From Diplosphaera chodatii (taxonomy: Eukaryota; Chlorophyta; Trebouxiophyceae; Prasiolales; Stichococcaceae): a stretch of 64,000 bases of DNA. Under the pieces are notes generated by a model, which was not told the origin of the DNA, did no database searches, and worked only from the letters and a program-made list of their open reading frames with translations. The stretch is from NCBI GenBank assembly GCA_032358165.1, contig JAALGY010000052.1, positions 310,001 to 374,000 on the forward strand, written 5' to 3'. This document shows positions 13,101 to 23,927 of this stretch, piece by piece (position 1 is the first letter of the stretch; each line of letters opens with the position of its first letter). Made by a program: the position numbers and the translations under genes.

Positions 13101-13462
13101 CGTTTCGGATCAAGGCTGCCGATGTGACCGCTGCTCAAGATGCAATAAAACATTGCATCATGATCGAACAAAACTGTATAGCATGTGAGACGGGGTTTGC
13201 CCTCACAAACAATGCAACTGCGCGGCGTGATATTGATTCATTGTCATTGCGCTCTCAGCAGCGGATCCGCGCACGGTGCCTAGCAGTAGTGGATGTTGGA
13301 GTAGGCACTGCAGCTTGACTTTTAGTAATGTTGATGTGTGATGGTCATCTCAGGCATGTCACGGGGGCACCTGTACATTCCTTCGGGTCAACAACATATC
13401 TACAAGTTGCTGCCACATAGTGGCATCTACATGTACCTTGTGCTCGTTCCTGCACTTCATTC
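13101..13462. other. Region between GT49 and the retroelement block
   Basis: About 360 bp with no gene or repeat that I can support; presumably GT49 3' UTR and spacer. It marks the right edge of normal gene space. Confidence 0.4.
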
Positions 13463-13478
13463 GACATTGATTACATAC
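13463..13478 (-). mobile_element. Remnant of family U LINE 3' tail (about 16 bp)
   Basis: The bases CGACATTGATTACATAC read, on the minus strand, as the last bases of family U before its TGTCAA tail. They sit exactly where unique sequence meets the first 92-bp repeats, so they probably mark a rearranged or extremely truncated U insertion. Confidence 0.4.
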
Positions 13479-13789
13479 CACTCGCCTTCGCCTACACCTT
13501 CACACTTCGTCAGCCAGCACCCGCCGTCACCTTCACCTTCACTTTTCAGTCCCATCCTGGACTCCCACCGCCACTCACCTTCACCTACACCTTCACACCT
13601 TGCCAGCCAGCACCAGCCTTCACCTTCACCTTCACTTTCAGTCCCATCCTGGACTCCCACCGCCGCTCACCTTCGCCTACACCTTCACACTTCGTCAGCC
13701 AGCACCCGCCGTCGCCTTCACCTTCACTTTCAGTCCCATCCAGGACTCCCACCGCCACTCACCTTCACCTACACCTTCACACCTCACCT

Positions 13790-14100
13790 GGGTGATTGGG
13801 ACCGCGTTGTTGGCGTTGCTGACTTTCGCCGTTCTTAGCCTTTGCAGCACATTTGCAGCCATGCAGCTTAGACGTCCTCATCGGGACTATTGCCTTTCGC
13901 TGGTCTCATGGGCCCTGCATTCCCTTGTGGTTTCAGTGTCCTCCATTGCCATAGTTCGAACAGAGCGTTTTGATGACCTACCCAGCCGCCCTCACGTTCC
14001 CACGTGAGACGCCGCATTGTGCCGCAGAGCCTTGTTCATTGAGCTTGGTTCTGGTCTGGACGCCCTTTGTAAAAAACAAACAAACAAACAAACAGACAAA
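13790..14100 (+). mobile_element. Family S element (SINE-like), 311 bp
   Basis: Short retroelement inserted in the 92-bp array and flanked by a perfect 12-bp target duplication, CACACCTCACCT (13,778-13,789 and 14,101-14,112). It ends TTTGTAAAAAACAAAC followed by further CAAA units. The 3' part matches the end of family V; the first 80 bases match the S-specific region at 15,720-15,810. It is 5'-truncated relative to the 771-bp copy at 15,473. Confidence 0.85.
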
Positions 14101-14417
14101 CACACCTCACCTGCCAGCACCCGCCGTCACCCTCACCTTCACTTTCAGTCCCATCCTGGACTCCCACCGCCGCTCACCTTCACCTACATCTTCACACTTC
14201 GTCAGCCAGCACCCGCCGTCACCTTCACCTTCACTTTTCAGTCCCATCCTGGACTCCCACCGCCACTCACCTTCACCTACACCTTCACACCTTGCCAGCC
14301 AGCACCAGCCTTCACCTTCACCTTCACTTTCATTCCCCTCCTGGACTCCCACCGCCGCTCACCTTCGCCTACACCTTCACACCTTGCCAGCCAGCACCAG
14401 CTTTCACCTTCACTCTC

Positions 14418-15304
14418 CTTGGCGTGCGCACAGGCACTCCCAACGTGGCGGTGTTGGGGGAGCTTGGGCGGTTCCCAGTGGCGCACACGGCAACGCTGGC
14501 CATCTGCCGGTTCTGGAACCGGCTGGTCGCAATGCCGGACACCCGCCTCACCAAGCAGGCATTCCTGGAGAACTGTGCTCTGGCCACCCGGCCGGGGCGC
14601 AGCACCAGCAGCTCAGCATGCTGGGCTGCCCAGGTGTGTTCGTTCCTGCACTTCATGTCACCCATCGTTGACGGCGTGCCGCAGCGCATTGACACATCTG
14701 TTGTCACTGCACACCTGCAGCGCCGCACCTTCGATGCTGTGAATGGCAGCGACTTGCGCAAAGTGCGTGAGTGGCTGGGAGTCAGGGGCCCTGTGAACGG
14801 TGACAACTACCAGATGGCCGGCTACTTGCAGGCAGTCGCCTCCAAGACCGGTCGTCGGCGGTTAGCACAGTTTCGCATGGGCAGTCACATGCTGGGGGTG
14901 GAGACAGGGAGGTGGCAGCGGCTGCCACGGGCAGAGCGGCTGTGTCAGCGGTGTAGCTGCGGCGTGGTGGATGATGAGGCGCATATGGTCTGGGGGTGTC
15001 CAGCCCTAGTAGATCAGAGGGTGCAGCATTCGGAGCTGTTTGAGGACAGCAACATCACATCAGTGGCGGACTTTATGCAGCAGGATGCCGGGCAACTGGC
15101 AGCCTTTTTGCGGGGTTGTCATGATCAATGTGCAGAGTTGGAGGGGTGTGCATCCAACCGGGATTGAGTGGAACCATTCTGTCAGCGGGGAGTGAACAGT
15201 TTCGTACACGACTCGTTGTGCATGTTGCTCTGGGTTTTTTCCGCCAGAGCCTGTGGCTAGGCCAAAATTGCCCACCACCAGTATGTAACCAATGTCAATG
15301 TCAA
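14418..15304 (+). mobile_element. Family U LINE, 5'-truncated (887 bp)
   Basis: Contains the C-terminal 240 or so codons of U ORF2 (from LGVRTGTPNVAVLGELGRF to CASNRD, stop near 15,167), then the 3' UTR and AATGTCAATGTCAA tail. Flanked by a 6-bp duplication ACTCTC. The terminal hairpin is broken here (AAAATTGCC instead of AAAATGGCC). Confidence 0.85.
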
Positions 15305-15472
15305 CTCTCAGTCCCATCCAGGACTCCCACCGCCACTCGCCTTCGCCTACACCTTCACACCTTGCCAGCCAGCACGAGCCTTCGTCTTCACCTTCACGTT
15401 CAGTCCCATCCTGGACTCCCACCGCCGCTTACCTTCACCTACACCTTTACACCTTGCCAGCCAGCACCAGAC

Positions 15473-16243
15473 TTTGTTTGTTTGTTTGTTTGTTTTTTTA
15501 CAAAGGGCGTCCAGACCAGAACCAAGCTCAAGAGCAAGGCTCTGCGGCACAATGCGGCTTCTCACATGTGAACATGAGAGCGGCGAATGAATATCACGAC
15601 AAACATCAAGTGCTTGACAAACATCAAGTAATCGAAACATGTAGATGGAGGACACTGAAACCACAAGGGAATGCAGGGCCCATGAGACCAGCGCAAGGCA
15701 ATAGTCCCGGTGAGGAAGTCTAAGCTGCATGGCTGCAAATGTGCTGCAAAGGCTAAGAACGGCGAAAGTCAGCAACGCCAACAACGCGGTCCCAATCACC
15801 CAGGCCACAAATGCGATGTCCTGTACTAGGTGATCCCATCAAAACTGGTGAGTCTCTATGGCCCACTGCTAATGCGGCCGAAGCTAGCGGCAGACTGCGG
15901 CAAGGGCAGATGCGGCAAGCGGCGGCGGCGGCAGCTGGCAATGGTGAAGCTGCATGGCTGAGGAGGCAGCACATGCCGATATGACGATGTGACACAGTCG
16001 CGAGTATGTGCATCTGCAGTCTGAGAAGAAAGGTCTGTGAGTGTCGGCTGTCGATGGCAAGGCGGCGCAGCTGATGCCAGACGCCAGTCTGAAGCGGCTC
16101 CCCCAAACCGCTGCAAACTGGATCGAACAAGAGCCGAGGCGCTGCTGAAGCTGCGTAGATGGATGCTGTACGCCGCTGAACGCTGAACGTGCGCCTGGCC
16201 GCTACAGGGTGACCAAGCTTGCAGCAGCGCAGTTGCGCATGCG
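15473..16243 (-). mobile_element. Family S element, longest copy (771 bp)
   Basis: Inserted antisense in the 92-bp array with a 9-bp duplication GCACCAGAC (15,464-15,472 and 16,244-16,252). The minus-strand 3' end carries the CAAA-type tail (TTTG units at the left edge). About 330 bp of the 3' end is shared with family V and the 5' 430 bp are S-specific. An open frame in the S region has a hydrophobic stretch (VIGTALLALLTFAVLSLC), but I cannot support a protein. Confidence 0.8.
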
Positions 16244-17583
16244 GCACCAGACTTCACCTTCACCCTCACTTTCAGTCCCATCCTGGACTCCCACCGCCAC
16301 TCACCTTCGTCTACACCTTCACACCTCACCTGCCGGCACCCGCCGTCTTCTTCACCTGCACTTTCAGTCCGATCCTGGACTCCCACCGCCGCTCACCTTG
16401 ACCTACACCTTCAAACCTCACCTGCCAGCAACCGCAGTCGCCTTCACCTTCACTTTCAGTCCCATCCAGGACTCCCACCGCCACCCGCCTTCGCCTACAC
16501 CCTCACACCTTGCCAGCCAGCACCAGCCTTCGTCTTCACCTTCACTTTCAATCCCATCCTGGACTCCCACCGCCGCTCACCTTCACCTACACCTTCACAC
16601 CTTGCCAGCCAGCACCACCCTTCACTTTCACCTTCACTTTCAGTCCCCTCCTGGACTCCCCCCGCCGCTCACCTTCGCCTACACCTTCACACCTCACCTG
16701 CCAGCACCAGCTTTCACCCTCACCTTCACTCTCAGTCCCATCCTGGACTCCCACCGCCGCTCACCTTCGCCTACACCTTCACACCTCACATGCCAGCACC
16801 CGCCGTCACCTTCACCTTCACTTTCAGTCCCATCCTGGACTCCCACCACCACTCGCCTTCGCCTACACCTTCACACCTTGCCAGCCAGCACCAGCCTTCA
16901 TCTTCGCCCTCACTCTCAGTCCCATCCTGGACTCCCACCGCCACTCCCCTTCGCCTACACCCTCACACCTCACCGGCCAGCACCAGCCTTCACCTTCACC
17001 TGCACTTTCAGTCCCCTCCTGGACTCCCACCGCCGCTCACCTTCACCTACACCTTCACACCTCGCCAGCCAGCATCCGCGGTCTTCCTCACCTGCACTTT
17101 CAGTCCCCTCCTGGACTCCCACTGCCGCTTACCTTCACCTACACCTTCACACTTCGTCAGCCAGCACCAGCCTTCACCTTCACCTTCACTTTCAGTCCCC
17201 TCCTGGACTCCCACCGTCGCTCACCTTCGCCTACACCTTCACACCTCACCAGCCAGCACCCGCCGTCTTCCTCACCTGCACTTTCAGTCCCATCCTGGGC
17301 TCTCACCGCCGCTCACCCTGCCCTACACCTTCACACCTCGCCAGCCAGCATCCGCCGTCTTCCTCACCTGCACTTTCAGCCCCCTCCTGGACTCCCACCG
17401 CCGCTCACCTTCACCTACACCTTCACACTTCGTCAGCCAGCACCAGCCTTCACCTTCGCCTTCACTTTCAGTCCCATCCTGGACTCCCGCCTCCGCTACT
17501 CGTCCCAGCCCGGACTCCAACCACCGCGTACCTTCAAGACCAAGAACAAGACCAAGAACGAGACCAAGACCACGACCTTAGTA

Positions 17584-18233
17584 GCATGACACCTAGCAGC
17601 GGTCACCCGCGGACCCCGCGTGGCTGGAGGCGTCTACCTCAGAAGACCCTGGAGCCCGGTGTTGTGCATGGCGGACAGCTTGCGGCGTCAGCCGCCGGCC
17701 CTCTGTTGCTTGCCAGCGCCAGCCCTCTGTCATCTTGGGTTTGGTTGCTTTCACCAGCATGCAGGGCGCCTCGCGGCGTATCCGGTCCCAGCGGGCCCAG
17801 AGCTCGGCGTACTTGTACGCAACCGGTCCCTGCATGTCTGCGCGGGGTTTTCTGGGTTTACCCGCGGGTGCCGTGGCACGTGGACAGACACACGTTACGA
17901 CTCTTCAGGATTAGACACTCGCAGCGGTGCGACCTAGCCGCGTGTGCGTCGCCTTGCTGCCGCCGCCGCCAGGTCCCCGCACTTGTACGACCGTTAGGTA
18001 GCCTTCCTCATCGGGACTATTGCCTTGCGCTGGTCTCATGGGCCCTGCATTCCCTTGTGGTTTCAGTGTCCTCCATTGACATATTTCGAACAGAGCGTTT
18101 TGATGACCTACCCAGCCGCCCTCACGTTCCCACGTGAGACGCCGCATTGTGCCGCAGAGCCTTGTTCATTGAGCTTGGCTCTGGTCTGGACGCCCTTTGT
18201 AAAAAAAAACAAAAAAAAAAAACAAAAAAAAAC
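17584..18233 (+). mobile_element. Family V 3' module, copy 1, with A-rich tail
   Basis: About 650 bp following the 92-bp array. It starts after an AAGACC-rich spacer (17,530-17,583), runs through a block also found at 19,448, 20,187, 26,860, 36,804 and 59,269, and ends in a tail of A runs broken by C. No + strand protein is convincing. An 80-codon minus-strand frame (17,593-17,835) is conserved among copies. Confidence 0.8.
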
Positions 18234-20091
18234 AGTCCCATCCAGGACTCCCACCGCCACTCGCCTTCACCTACACCTTCACACCTTGCCAGCCAGCACC
18301 AGCCTTCACCTTCACCTTCACTCTCTGTCCCATCCAGGACTCCCACCGCCGCTCACCTTCACCTACACCTTCACACCTCACCTGCCAGCACCCGCCGTCA
18401 CCCTCAACTTCACTTTCAGTCCCATCCTGGACTCCCACCGCCGCTCACCTTCACCTACACCTTCACACTTCGTCAGCCAGCACCCGCCGTCACCTTCACC
18501 TTCACTTTTCAGTCCCATCCTGGACTCCCACCGCCGCTCACCTCACCTACACCTTCACACTTCGTCAGCCAGCACCCGCCGTCGCCTTCACCTTCACTTT
18601 CAGTCCCATCCAGGACTCCCACCGCCGCTCACCTTCACCTACACCTTCACACTTCGTCAGCCAGCACCCGCCGTCACCTTCACCTTCACTTTTCAGTCCC
18701 ATCCTGGACTCCCACCGCCACTCGCCTTCACCTACACCCTCACACCTTGCCAGCCAGCACCAGCCTTCGTCTTCACCTTCACTTTCAGTCCCATCCTGGA
18801 CTCCCACCGCCGCTCACCTTCACCTACACCTTCACACTTCGTCAGCCAGCACCCGCCGTCGCCTTCACCTTCACTTTCAATCCCATCCTGGACTCCCACC
18901 GCCGCTCACCTTCGCCTACACCTTCACACCTCACATGCCAGCACCCGCCGTCACCTTCACCTTCACTTTCAGTCCCATCCTGGACTCCCACCGCCGCTCA
19001 CCTTCGCCTACACTTTCACACTTCAGCTGCCAGCACACGCCGTCACCCTCACCTTCACTTGCAGTCCCCTCTTGGACTTTCGCCGCCGCTCACCCTCACC
19101 TACACCCTCACACTTCGTCAGCCAGCATTCGCCTTCATCTTCACCATCACTTGCAGTCCCCTCCTGGACTTCCACCGCCGCTCACCCTCACCTACACCTT
19201 CATACCTTGCCAGCCAGCACCGGCCTTCATCTTCACCTTCACTTCAGTCCTATCCTGGACTCCCACCGCCGCTCACCTTCACCTACACCTTCACAACTTG
19301 CCAGCCAGCACCAGCCTTCACCTTCACTTACAGTCCCGTCCTGGACTCCCACCTCCGCTACTCCTCCCAGCCCGGACTCCAGTCACCGCCTACCTTCACG
19401 ACCAAGAACAAGACCAAGAACAAGACCAAGACCAAGACCCTAGTAGCATGACAACACCTAGCAGCGGTCACCCGCGGACCCCGCGTGGCTGGAGGCATCT
19501 ACCTCAGAAGACCCTGGAGCCCGGTGTTGTGCATTGCGGACAGCTTGCGGCGTCAGCCGCCGGCCCTCTGTTTTTTGCCAGCGCCAGCCCTTAGTCATCT
19601 TGGGCCTGGTTGCTTTCACCAGCATGCAGGGCGCCTCGCGGCGTTTCCGGTCCCAGCGGGCCCAGAGCTCGGCGTACTTGTACGCAACCGGTCCCTGCAT
19701 GTCTGCGCGGGGTTTTCTGGGTTTACCCGCGGGTGCCGTGGCACGTGGACAGACACACGTTACGACTCTTCACGGTTAGACACTTGCAGCGGTGCGACTT
19801 AGCCGCGTGTGCGTGGCCTTGCTGCCGCCGCCGCCAGGTCCCCGCACTTGTACGACCATTAGGTAGCCTTCCTCATCGGGACTATTGCCTTGCGCTGGTC
19901 TCATGGGCCCTGCATTCCCTTGTGGTTTCAGTGTCCTCCATTGACATATTTCGAACAGAGCGTTTTGATGACCTACCCAGCCGCCCTCACGTTCACACGT
20001 GAGACGCCGCATTGTGCCGCAGAGTCTTGTTCATTGAGCTTGGTTCTGGTCTGGACGCCCTTTGTAAAAAACAAACAAACAATAAACAAAC
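18234..20091 (+). mobile_element. Family V composite retroelement, copy 2
   Basis: A 92-bp VNTR (18,234 to about 19,380), an AAGACC-rich spacer, and the 3' module (19,448-20,060) ending in a CAAA-type tail. It directly follows the tail of copy 1, so V copies sit in tandem here. The 472- and 434-codon frames are VNTR artefacts. Confidence 0.8.
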
Positions 20092-20834
20092 TTGCAGTCC
20101 CCTCTTGGACTCCCATCACCGCCCACCTTCAAGACCGAGAACAAGACCAAGGACAAGACCAAGACCGAGACCACGATCTTAGTAGCATGACAACACCTAG
20201 CAGCGGTCACCCGCGGATCCCGCGAGGCTGGAGGCATCTGCCTCAGGAGACCCTGGAGCCCGGTGTTGTGCATGGCGGACAGCTTGCGGCGTCAGCCGCT
20301 GGCCCTCTGTTGCTTGCCAGCGCCAGCCCTTAGTCATCCTGGGCTTGGTTGCTTTCACCAGCATGCAGGGCGCCTCGCGGCGTATCCGGTCCCAGCGGGC
20401 CCAGAGCTCGGCGTACTTGTACGCAACCGGTCCCTGCATGTCTGCGCGGGGTTTTCTGGGTTTACCCGCGGGTGCCGTGGCACGTGGACAGACACACGTT
20501 ACGACTCTTCAGGATTAGACACTCGCAGCGGTGCGACCTAGCCGCGTGTGCGTGGCCTTGCTGCCGCCGCCGCCAGGTCCCCGCACTTGTACGACCATTA
20601 GGTAGCCTTCCTCATCGGGACTATTGCCTTTCGCTGGTCTCATGGGCCCTGCATTCCCTTGTGGTTTCAGTGTCCTCCATTGACATATTTCGAACAGAGC
20701 GTTTTGATGACCTACCCAGCCGCCCTCACGTTCCCACGTGAGACGCCGCATTGTGCCGCAGAGCCTTGTTCATTGAGCTTGGTTCTGGTCTGGACGCCCT
20801 TTGTAAAAAACAAACAAACAAACAAACAAACACC
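20092..20834 (+). mobile_element. Family V, copy 3 (short VNTR remnant)
   Basis: Begins with a fragment of one VNTR unit, then spacer and 3' module (20,187-20,834) with tail CAAACAAACAAACAAACA. The same V-M junction recurs at 27,507, showing that the segment was later duplicated. Confidence 0.8.
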
Positions 20835-21610
20835 TCTGCCACCACCCCCACCTCGACAGCCGGACGTCGCGCCCTCCACCTCTGCCTTGGCCCTTGTCCC
20901 ACACCGTGCACCACAGCCACAGCCACCACGACCCCCAGCGTGGGAAGTGAGCCTGCGTGCGGCTGGTGTCTGGGCCCCGCAATACCGCCCGCCGCCCCCG
21001 CACCCGCCTGATGCCCCAGGCACACGCCCTCCTCCATCTGTCGATATCTCGGAGCAGTGGGAGGTTGACTCTCACCACCGCTTTGTGCGCCGCCAAGGCG
21101 GAGGTCCACTTTACCCAGTGCGCCTCGACCACAGCCTCGCTACGCACGCCGACGCTGACTCCCTCCTCGACGCCCAGCCCCCCTGGAGACCCTGCCATCT
21201 CGTCATGTGGTCACCTCCCACACGCCGCGCGGCCGCTCGTACAGCGCCCTCGGCCAGCGGAGGTGACGGTGACGTGCCCGCCCGCAAGATGATGGACCGC
21301 CCCTACTTCCTTGCCGAGCTCGCAGACCTCACCATCGTCCCTGACATCTACGGCTACGGCGAGGAAGACCGCAACCTCATGGAGTACGAGGTCTCCCTTG
21401 GCACGGCACACCTCCTGGAGTCGGAGCTGTTGCAGCAAGGCCGCATCACCCTGGCCACCACACAGCCCACAGCCATCCCCCGCTGGTTCGCCCCAGGCTA
21501 CGCCCGCGTTGAGGCCGCCGAGCATGCCGTCATCACCGACGCCCAGCAGCACCGCACGGCTCAGCGGGACCACATCGACCACCCAGACTGGATCACACGC
21601 ACCTCCCCTC

Positions 21611-21716
21611 AAACAAACAAACAAACATTGACATTGATTACATACTGGTGGTGGGCCATTTTGGCCTAGCCACAGGCTCTGGCGGAAAAACCCTACAAAC
21701 AAACAAACACGCACCT
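21611..21716 (-). mobile_element. CAAA tail remnant with embedded family U 3' end
   Basis: CAAA repeats (21,611-21,628 and about 21,698-21,712) flank some 70 bp of the antisense U 3' end. The whole is bracketed by a direct repeat CGCACCTCCCC in M sequence. The simplest reading is a tail-only V/S insertion that then received a 70-bp U insertion. Confidence 0.55.
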
Positions 21717-21736
21717 CCCCGCAAGCACCACTGCCG

Positions 21737-21922
21737 ATGACAGCAGCACCCCACTCCACTGCTCCGACGCCCACTCAGCCGACTCAGCCAGACTTCCCAC
21801 CGCCTGCCGACCAGCCCACGACCAGCTCCCCATGCTCTGCCTCACCCTCGCCAGCAGCAGCTCCACACCGTCTCCCATGCTTCCTCGCCATCACAGGTCC
21901 CCAACCAAGCGTGCACGCCATG
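21737..21922 (+). pseudogene. Family M coding fragment (Pro/Ser-rich linker)
   Basis: Short continuation of the M ORF2 downstream region between two insertions. Proline-, serine- and threonine-rich in the reading frame, with no recognisable domain. It joins at the duplicated bases GTGCACGCCATG to the M sequence resuming at 22,168. Confidence 0.4.
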
Positions 21923-22167
21923 TTTGTTTGTTTGTTTGTTTTTTACAAAGGGCGTCCAGACCAGAACCAAGCCTCAAGAGCAAGGCTCTGCGGCACAATG
22001 CGGCTTCTCACATGTGAACATGAGAGCGGCGAATGAATATCACGTCAAACATCAAGTGCTTGACAAACATCAAGTAATCGAAACATGTAGATGGAGGACA
22101 CTGAAACCACAAGGGAATGCAGGGCCCATGAGACCAGCGCAAGGCAATAGTCCCGGTGAGGAAGTCT
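21923..22167 (-). mobile_element. Family S element, 245 bp
   Basis: Antisense insertion in M with a perfect 12-bp duplication GTGCACGCCATG (21,911-21,922 and 22,168-22,179). TTTG repeats at the left edge are its CAAA tail. It belongs to the subfamily with AATATCACG..ACATCAAG near the 3' third, shared with the 15,473 copy. Confidence 0.85.
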
Positions 22168-22448
22168 GTGCACGCCATGGTGACACGGGCCAGCGGCCCA
22201 CAGCAACGGCCCCAAGCACAGACTCGCCGGCCACGCCAACAACGCCAGCCTCCTCAGGACAACACCACCCCTGCCGTCGCCTCCAAGTATCGCCGCTGCT
22301 GGGACCAGCTCTGCCGCACCAACATCCGCAAGGCCGATGTCGCCGTCGCCTGGCGAGCCCTTCACTGCCAGCTCCGCACACCATCTTTCCTCACCTACTG
22401 CCGCTACAAGCACGCCGCTGTCGAGATGTCAGGTGACTCCCCTATTTT

Positions 22449-22706
22449 TTGCATTGATTACATACTGGTGGTGGGCCATTCTGGCCTAGCCACAGGCTCT
22501 GGCGGAAAAACCCAGAGCAACATGCACAACGAGTCGTGTACGAAACCGTGCACTCCCCGCTGACAGAATGGTTCCACTCAATCCCGGTTGGATGCACACC
22601 CCTCCAACTCTGCACATTGATTGTGACAATCCCGCAAAAAGGCTGCCAGTTGCCCGGCATCCTGCTGCATAAAGTCTGCCACTGATGTGATGTTGCTGTC
22701 CTATGC
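22449..22706 (-). mobile_element. Family U LINE 3' fragment (about 255 bp)
   Basis: Antisense U 3' end inserted in M next to TGCA, with the host resuming at TGCAGAGGGC. The 3' hairpin loop is GAA rather than AAA while the stem GGCCA/TGGCC is kept. Confidence 0.75.
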
Positions 22707-22742
22707 AGAGGGCTTGCTGCCGCTGGCCGGCTTGCCGTACCA

Positions 22743-23658
22743 TTGACATTGACATTGATTACATACTGGTGGTGGGCCATTTTGGCCTAGCCACAGGCTC
22801 TGGCGGAAAAACCCAGAGCAACATGCACAACGAGTCGTGTACGAAACCGTTCACTCCCCGCTGACAGAATGGTTCCACTCAATCCCGGTTGGATGCACAC
22901 CCCTCCAACTCTGCACATTGATCATGACAACCCCGCAAAAAGGCTGCCAGTTGCCCGGCATCCTGCTGCATAAAGTCCGCCACTGATGTGATGTTGCTGT
23001 CCTCAAACAGCTCCGAATGCTGCACCCTCTGATCTACTAGGGCTGGACACCCCCAGACCATATGCGCCTCATCATCCACCACGCCGCAGTTACACCGCTG
23101 ACACAGCCGCTCTGCCCGCGGCAGCCGCTGCCACCTCCCTGTTTCCACCCCCAGCATGTGACTGCCCATGCGAAACTGTGCTAACCGCCGACGACCGGTC
23201 TTGGAGGCGACTGCCTGCAAGTAGCCGGCCATCTGGTAGTTGTCACTGTTCACAGGGCCCCTGACTCCCAGCCACTCACGCACTTTGCGCAAGTCGCTGC
23301 CATTCACAGCATCGAAGGTGCGGCGCTGCAGGTGTGCAGTGACAACAGATGTGTCAATGCGCTGCGGCACGCCGTCAACGATGGGTGACATGAAGTGCAG
23401 GAACGAACACACCTGGGCAGCCCAGCATGCTGAGCTGCTGGTGCTGCGCCCCGGCCGTGTGGCCAGAGCACAGTTCTCCAGGAATGCCTGCTTGGTGAGG
23501 CGGGTGTCCGGGATTGCGACCAGCCGGTTCCAGAACCGGCAGATGGCCAGCGTTGCCGTGTGCGCCACTGGGAACCGCCCAAGCTCCCCCAACACCGCCA
23601 CGTTGGGAGTGCCTGTGCGCACGCCAAGAACAGACCGAAGGAACTTCCGATGGACAAG
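22743..23658 (-). mobile_element. Family U LINE, 5'-truncated (916 bp)
   Basis: Antisense copy with a perfect 6-bp duplication CGTACC (22,737-22,742 and 23,659-23,664). It encodes the last 280 or so codons of ORF2, including the Cys/His cluster CQRCNCGVVDDEAHMVWGC, and the CATTGA-type tail on the left. Confidence 0.85.
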
Positions 23659-23927
23659 CGTACCCCGCTCGCCAGCAACCCCGCCGCCCTGCAGCCCACC
23701 ACCATCGCCAACACCACCCACGTCCTCCTCCTCTGCCCGCTCACACGCCCTGCCTTGCAGTGGCTCTGCGACCTGTGGGCTGCCATCGACGGCGGCAACA
23801 CACCCCCACCCACCCCTGACGTGATCATCGCCGGCGACCCCACGGCATGGCACCCTGGCCGCCTTGACCTTGAGCTGTGGACCCGGCTTCGAGTCACCTA
23901 CCTGCAGAAGGCCTGGGACGCCCACTG

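Larger units (their letters stand above)
13479..17530 (+). repeat. 92-bp minisatellite (VNTR) of family V copy 1, interrupted by three insertions
   Basis: Tandem repeat with a measured period of 92 bp: the phrase CCCATCCTGGACTCCCACCG recurs every 92 bases, e.g. at 16,277, 16,369, 16,461, 16,553 and 16,645. Units vary by substitutions (GCTCACC/ACTCACC, CCTTGCC/CTTCGTC). The + strand is pyrimidine-rich, G-poor and free of stops in all three frames, so long open frames here are not evidence of a protein. The array is split by S (13,790-14,100), U (14,418-15,304) and S (15,473-16,243). Confidence 0.9.
20835..23927 (+). mobile_element. Family M LINE fragment with zf-RVT-like C-terminal region, cut by four insertions
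   Basis: Matches the M region at about 63,060-63,671, then continues beyond it. Conserved blocks include FLAELADLTIVPDIYGYGEE and later CWDQLCRTNIRKADVAVAWR..LTYCRYKHAAVEM. The final part (about 23,660-23,927) reads NTTHVLLLCPLTRPALQWL. This Trp/Arg/Cys pattern ending in H-x3-L-CPL resembles the zf-RVT zinc-binding segment found after the reverse transcriptase of plant-type LINEs. Reading frames are restored when the inserted U and S elements and their target duplications are removed. This copy supplies the M C-terminus that is missing at 63,671. Function is inferred from family pattern. Confidence 0.65.

Noticed and set aside
16209..18137. 642-codon forward open frame (and similar frames of 472, 434, 447 and 499 codons)
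   Set aside because: It crosses the 92-bp VNTR, which is stop-free in all three frames, and then the non-coding V module; other frames are equally open, so it is not a gene.
13479..19380. CRISPR-like array
   Set aside because: The repeats are contiguous 92-bp tandem units with no unique spacers, inside a eukaryotic retroelement.
20800..20834. Telomere-like or simple microsatellite (CAAA)n
   Set aside because: It always follows TTTGTAAAA at the end of V or S elements, so it is their 3' tail.
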